Assembly: GCA_013815505.1 (NCBI GenBank)
Contig: JACDGA010000057.1
Location: 1 to 8,889, forward strand
Source: Acidimicrobiia bacterium
GTDB lineage: Bacteria; Actinomycetota; Acidimicrobiia; Acidimicrobiales; Ilumatobacteraceae
DNA length: 8,889 nucleotides
Direction: 5' to 3'
Shown: positions 5,947 to 8,889 of the stretch, piece by piece
Layout: each line of letters opens with the position of its first letter
How positions within the stretch are numbered: position 1 is the first letter of the stretch
Notes under the pieces: model-generated
Databases searched by the model: none
What the model saw: only the letters and a program-made list of their open reading frames with translations
What the model was told of the DNA's origin: nothing
Translations under genes and position numbers: made by a program

Positions 5947-7647
5947 TTACAGATATTGGCCGGTGGCGACGCGCTCGATGGCGCGGCCGCCGGCGGGACC
6001 CTCGTCGCGCTCGTGCGCCACGAGCGTGCGGATGAACACGATCCGCTCGCCCTTCTTGCCCGAGATCTTCGCCCAGTCGTCGGGGTTCGTGGTGTTGGGA
6101 AGGTCCTCGTGCTCCTTGTACTCCTGCTTGATCGAGGCGACGAGATCCTCGCTCGACACTCCCCTCGCGCCGCCCTGGATCACCCGCTTGATGGCGAGCT
6201 TCTTCGCCCGTCGCACGATGTTCTCGATCATCGCTCCCGAGGCGAAGTCCTTGTAGTAGAGGATCTCCTTGTCGCCGTTCTGGTACGTCACCTCGAGGAA
6301 GCGGTTGGCGTCGTCGTCGCGATACATCTCTGCGACGGTGGTCTCAATCATCGCCGGCACCGTGTCGTCGGGTGCGATGGGGATCTCGTCGGTCAGGTAT
6401 TGCGAGAAGATCTGGCGCGCTGCCGCGGCGTCGGGACGCTCGATCTTGATCTTCACGTCGAGCCGGCCGGGTCGCAGGATCGCCGGATCGATGAGGTCTT
6501 CGCGGTTCGTCGCTCCGATGACGATGACGTTTCGGAGCCCCTCGACGCCGTCGATCTCGGCGAGCAGCTGCGGCACGATCGTCGACTCCATGTCGGACGA
6601 GATGCCCGAGCCGCGGGTGCGGAACATCGAGTCCATCTCGTCGAAGAAGACGATGACCGGCCAGCCTTCCTCGCTCTTCTCGCGCGCCCGCTGGAACACG
6701 AGACGGATCTGGCGCTCGGTCTCGCCAACGTACTTGTTGAGCAGCTCGGGGCCCTTGATGTTGATGAAGTAGCTGCGGCCCTTTTCGTCACCCGTTGCTG
6801 CGGCGACCTTCTTCGCCAGCGAGTTGGCGACCGCCTTGGCGATGAGCGTCTTGCCGCAGCCCGGCGGCCCGTACAGCAAGATCCCCTTCGGGGCCGGCAG
6901 CCGGTGCTCGGCGAACAGCTCCTGGTGTAGATACGGCAGCTCCACGGCGTCCGCGATCTGCTCGATCTGGTTGTCGAGGCCGCCGATGTCGGAGTAGGCG
7001 ATGTCGGGCACCTCCTCGAGCAGCAGATCCTCCACCTCGGGACGCGGCAGCCGCTCGAGCAACAGGTTGGCTCGCGGGTCGAGCAGCAACGTGTCGCCGG
7101 CTCGGAGATGGATGCCCCTGATCGTGTCGGCGAGCTCGCAGACGAGCTCCTCGTCGGCTCGGCCGACGACGAGCGCGCGCACGCCGTCGTCGAGCACCTC
7201 TTTCACGCTGACCACCTCGCCGATGCCCTCTTGCGAGCGGGCGGCGATGACGTTGAAGCTCTCGTTGAGGACGACCTCGGCGCCGCGCTCGAGTATCTCG
7301 ATGTCGATGTCCGGGTGGAGCATGACGCGCATCTTGCGGCCCGAGGTCAGCACGTCGACGGTGCCGTCGTCGTTCTTGCCGACGACGACGCCGTATGCCG
7401 ACGGCGGCTGGGTGAGCTTGTCGACCTCGTCGCGCAGCGAGGCGATGTGGTCGCGCGCTTCACGCAAGGTGTAGCTCAACTTCTCGTTCTGCGCGACCGC
7501 CTGGGAGAGCTGGCCCTTCGTCTCGAGAAGGCGCTCTTCGAGCGTGTGCATCCGTCGCGGAGCGTCGGCGAGCCGGGTGCGCAGGCTGGCGATCTCGGCC
7601 TCGAGCCGCTCGACCTCTCTGGCGTCGCGGTCTGCGTCATCCGGCAC
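5947..7647 (-). CDS. arc: Proteasome-associated AAA ATPase (ARC/Mpa)
   Basis: A hexameric ATPase that binds pupylated proteins, unfolds them and threads them into the 20S core. The 566-residue protein has the full domain order: an N-terminal coiled coil (about 10-80) that captures Pup, two OB folds (about 84-205) and one AAA module. Walker A is GPPGCGKT (260-267), Walker B VIVFFDE (331-337, D336/E337), the pore loop contains KYVG (305-308), and the sensor/arginine region includes GATNRED and RPGRLD. The protein ends GQYL, the C-terminal docking motif that inserts between PrcA subunits. The start is GTG 7647, selected by AGGAGGTGA six bases upstream. It is the first gene of the minus-strand block, but a 156-base repeat-rich gap separates it from dop. 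The mycobacterial orthologue is called mpa. Confidence 0.97.
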   Translation of the reverse strand: MPDDADRDAREVERLEAEIASLRTRLADAPRRMHTLEERLLETKGQLSQAVAQNEKLSYTLREARDHIASLRDEVDKLTQPPSAYGVVVGKNDDGTVDVLTSGRKMRVMLHPDIDIEILERGAEVVLNESFNVIAARSQEGIGEVVSVKEVLDDGVRALVVGRADEELVCELADTIRGIHLRAGDTLLLDPRANLLLERLPRPEVEDLLLEEVPDIAYSDIGGLDNQIEQIADAVELPYLHQELFAEHRLPAPKGILLYGPPGCGKTLIAKAVANSLAKKVAAATGDEKGRSYFINIKGPELLNKYVGETERQIRLVFQRAREKSEEGWPVIVFFDEMDSMFRTRGSGISSDMESTIVPQLLAEIDGVEGLRNVIVIGATNREDLIDPAILRPGRLDVKIKIERPDAAAARQIFSQYLTDEIPIAPDDTVPAMIETTVAEMYRDDDANRFLEVTYQNGDKEILYYKDFASGAMIENIVRRAKKLAIKRVIQGGARGVSSEDLVASIKQEYKEHEDLPNTTNPDDWAKISGKKGERIVFIRTLVAHERDEGPAGGRAIERVATGQYL

Positions 7648-7653
7648 TCGACG

Positions 7654-7662
7654 TCACCTCCT
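7654..7662 (-). promoter_or_regulatory. Ribosome-binding site of arc (AGGAGGTGA)
   Basis: An almost ideal anti-16S match, AGGAGGTGA, lies six bases before the GTG at 7647. It fixes the start at GTG even though an out-of-frame ATG occurs seven bases later. It contrasts with the neighbouring genes that have no ribosome-binding site. Confidence 0.75.
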
Positions 7663-7680
7663 CCGGGGGTCTCGCGCTGG

Positions 7681-7686
7681 ACGCTA
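7681..7686 (-). promoter_or_regulatory. Putative -10 element TAGCGT of arc
   Basis: The minus strand reads TAGCGT (TAnnnT), which would start transcription around 7674 and give a leader of roughly 25 bases carrying the strong ribosome-binding site. No -35 match is seen. It lies in the 81-base divergent region shared with the transporter gene. Confidence 0.35.
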
Positions 7687-7714
7687 CACGTACCCCGGCC
7701 GATCGCGCCGCCGT

Positions 7715-7720
7715 TACCGT
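7715..7720 (+). promoter_or_regulatory. Putative -10 element TACCGT of the CDF transporter, leaderless arrangement
   Basis: TACCGT (TAnnnT) ends eight bases before the GTG at 7729. The only purine-rich motif, GGAG at 7723-7726, is two bases from the start codon and too close to act as a ribosome-binding site. A leaderless transcript is the simplest reading. Confidence 0.4.
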
Positions 7721-7728
7721 ACGGAGTC

Positions 7729-8652
7729 GTGGGCCACGATCACGATCACACGTCGGGTGCGCTCAGCGCCGGCGCCGCGCATCGTCGGCCGCTGTGGATC
7801 GCCTTGTGTCTGATCGGTGGCTACTTCTTTGTCGAGGTCGTCGCCGGCTTCGCCACGGGATCGCTGGCGTTGCTCTCCGACGCCGGGCACATGCTCACCG
7901 ATGTCCTCGGCATCGGCATGGCGCTCGCCGCGATCTCGCTCGCCGTGCGGCACGAGCGGGCGGCATCCGGGACAGCGAGCCGTCACACTTTCGGGCTCTA
8001 TCGCCTCGAGATCCTTGCCGCGTTCGTCAACGCGCTCCTGCTGTTCGGCGTCGCGATCTACGTGCTCGTCGAGGCGGTGCGACGTCTCGACGCCGAGCCC
8101 GAGGTTGACTCCGCTCCGATGCTGATCGTCGCCGTCATCGGCCTTGCCGTGAACATCGTCGCCTTCTTGCTGCTGCGCCAGGGTTCGAAGGAGAGCCTCA
8201 ACGTGGAGGGCGCCTACCTGGAGGTGGTGTCGGACACGCTCGGATCGCTCGGCGTCATCGTTGCCGCGATCGTCATCGCCGTCACCGAGTGGTACTGGGT
8301 CGACCCCGTGGTCGGCGCCGCCATCGGGTTGTGGATCCTGCCGCGTACGTGGCGGCTCGGCAGCCGAGCTGTGCGTGTGCTCGTGCAGTCGGCGCCGCCC
8401 GACGTCGACCTCGTGCGACTCGAGTTGGACCTCGGCAAGCTGCCCGACGTCGTCGACGTGCACGACCTGCACGTCTGGACGCTCACGTCGGGCATGGAGG
8501 CGATGTCGGCGCACCTCACCACCGTCGATGCCGCCGACGGCCACGGTGTGCTCGACGCCGCCCGCTCGCTCGTCTCGCAGCGGTACGCGATCACTCACGC
8601 CACGTTCCAGGTCGAGCCGGAGTGCCACGACTGCGACGATCCGCGATGGTGA
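7729..8652 (+). CDS. Cation diffusion facilitator metal efflux transporter (CzcD/ZitB type)
   Basis: An inner-membrane antiporter that exports divalent metals, probably zinc, in exchange for protons. The 307-residue protein shows six predicted membrane segments (about 21-43, 47-72, 91-117, 129-149, 165-187, 189-205) and a cytoplasmic C-terminal domain with DLHVWTLTSGMEAMSAHL (246-263). The TM2 metal site is canonical, H54 and D58 in DAGHMLTD. In TM5 the usual HxxxD appears as E165 and D169 (YLEVVSD). The N-terminus is His-rich (GHDHDH) and the C-terminus has C299, H300 and C302 in ECHDC, both possible metal ligands. GTG 7729 is chosen because it begins the typical CDF leader and follows a TAnnnT box; the open frame continues upstream only antisense to arc. 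It diverges from arc; no functional link to the proteasome is evident. Confidence 0.93.
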   Translation: MGHDHDHTSGALSAGAAHRRPLWIALCLIGGYFFVEVVAGFATGSLALLSDAGHMLTDVLGIGMALAAISLAVRHERAASGTASRHTFGLYRLEILAAFVNALLLFGVAIYVLVEAVRRLDAEPEVDSAPMLIVAVIGLAVNIVAFLLLRQGSKESLNVEGAYLEVVSDTLGSLGVIVAAIVIAVTEWYWVDPVVGAAIGLWILPRTWRLGSRAVRVLVQSAPPDVDLVRLELDLGKLPDVVDVHDLHVWTLTSGMEAMSAHLTTVDAADGHGVLDAARSLVSQRYAITHATFQVEPECHDCDDPRW

Positions 8653-8701
8653 CCGGTCTCGTTCGTGCGCCGTGAAGATCGTTTCTACGTCACGCGCCGT
8701 G

Positions 8702-8707
8702 TAAACT
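8702..8707 (+). promoter_or_regulatory. Putative -10 element TAAACT of the ferredoxin gene, leaderless arrangement
   Basis: TAAACT ends seven bases before the ATG at 8715, with no ribosome-binding site between. This is the best TAnnnT match in the window. The hyphenated palindrome CACG-CGC-CGTG (8691-8701) abuts it and could be an operator. No clear -35 box. Confidence 0.55.
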
Positions 8708-8714
8708 TTCCGGC

Positions 8715-8889
8715 ATGAAGGTCTGGATCGATCAAGATCTGTGTACCGGAGACGGCCTCTGCGAGGAGATCGCTCCCGACGTGTTCACGCTCCTCGACGA
8801 TGGGCTCGCCTACGTCAAAGAAGGCGACACCGTCTACGCCGAGGCGAAGGGCAACGCGCAGGGTGCCGAGGGCATGGCCGGCATCCCCG
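8715..8889 (+). CDS. Small ferredoxin, probably [3Fe-4S] type, 3' end beyond window
   Basis: A small soluble electron carrier of the actinobacterial type that often serves cytochrome P450s and other oxygenases. Fifty-eight codons are visible before the right edge. The start MKVWIDQDLCTGDGLCEEIA shows the first two cluster cysteines, C10 and C16, with the CxxDxxC spacing of this family; D13 replaces the cysteine that a [4Fe-4S] protein would carry there. PDVFTLLDDGLAYV follows as expected. The third cluster cysteine, normally near the C-terminus in a CPxxAI-like motif, lies outside the window. ATG 8715 is the first residue of the family fold. As I recall, a ferredoxin gene is often found near arc in other actinobacteria; here the transporter stands between them. 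Confidence 0.85.
   Translation, partial: MKVWIDQDLCTGDGLCEEIAPDVFTLLDDGLAYVKEGDTVYAEAKGNAQGAEGMAGIP

Noticed and set aside
7108..7728. Upstream extension of the CDF frame into arc (514 codons in total)
   Set aside because: The added part is antisense to the arc coding sequence and has no transporter character. The CDF protein begins naturally at GTG 7729.

Overview
The window is a high-GC stretch of an actinobacterial chromosome. The diagnostic content is a Pup-proteasome locus: 20S core subunits prcB and prcA, the protein tag pup, the Pup deamidase/depupylase dop, and the proteasomal AAA ATPase arc (mpa). This gene set is characteristic of Actinobacteriota. I favour an Acidimicrobiia-like lineage (Ilumatobacter relatives) from the overall look of the proteins and neighbours, but the sequence alone does not prove that.

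Layout from left to right. (1) A luciferase-like flavin monooxygenase on the minus strand, cut by the left edge (1-1175). (2) A divergent bcp-type peroxiredoxin on the plus strand (1231-1683), 55 bases away. (3) A convergent minus-strand 3' remnant of an acyl-CoA dehydrogenase (1792-2424) that abuts the proteasome operon. (4) The minus-strand proteasome block, read right to left: arc (7647-5947), a 156-base repeat-rich gap, dop (5790-4291), pup (4254-4051), a gap of about 110 bases that holds a possible 35-codon ORF, prcB (3941-3156) and prcA (3159-2470); prcB and prcA overlap by four bases. (5) Divergent from arc on the plus strand, a CDF-family metal efflux transporter (7729-8652), then the start of a small ferredoxin (8715 to the right edge).

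How the proteasome genes work together. Pup is made with a C-terminal Gln (GGQ), so Dop must deamidate it to Glu before ligation; Dop also removes Pup from substrates. The ATPase captures Pup through its N-terminal coiled coil, unfolds the tagged substrate and docks onto the PrcA ring with its C-terminal GQYL. PrcB supplies the Thr protease sites. The Pup ligase gene pafA, which in many actinobacteria lies just downstream of prcA, is not in this window; the truncated acyl-CoA dehydrogenase is there instead.

The points most worth a second look are: Ala instead of the expected Gly just before the catalytic Thr of PrcB; the acyl-CoA dehydrogenase fragment at the place where pafA is often found; a recurrent TAnnnT element 6-8 bases before the start codon of four genes, which suggests leaderless transcription; the short ORF between pup and prcB; and the repeats between dop and arc. 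I see no tRNA, rRNA, CRISPR array, insertion sequence or phage gene. Nothing here amounts to a clearly new system.
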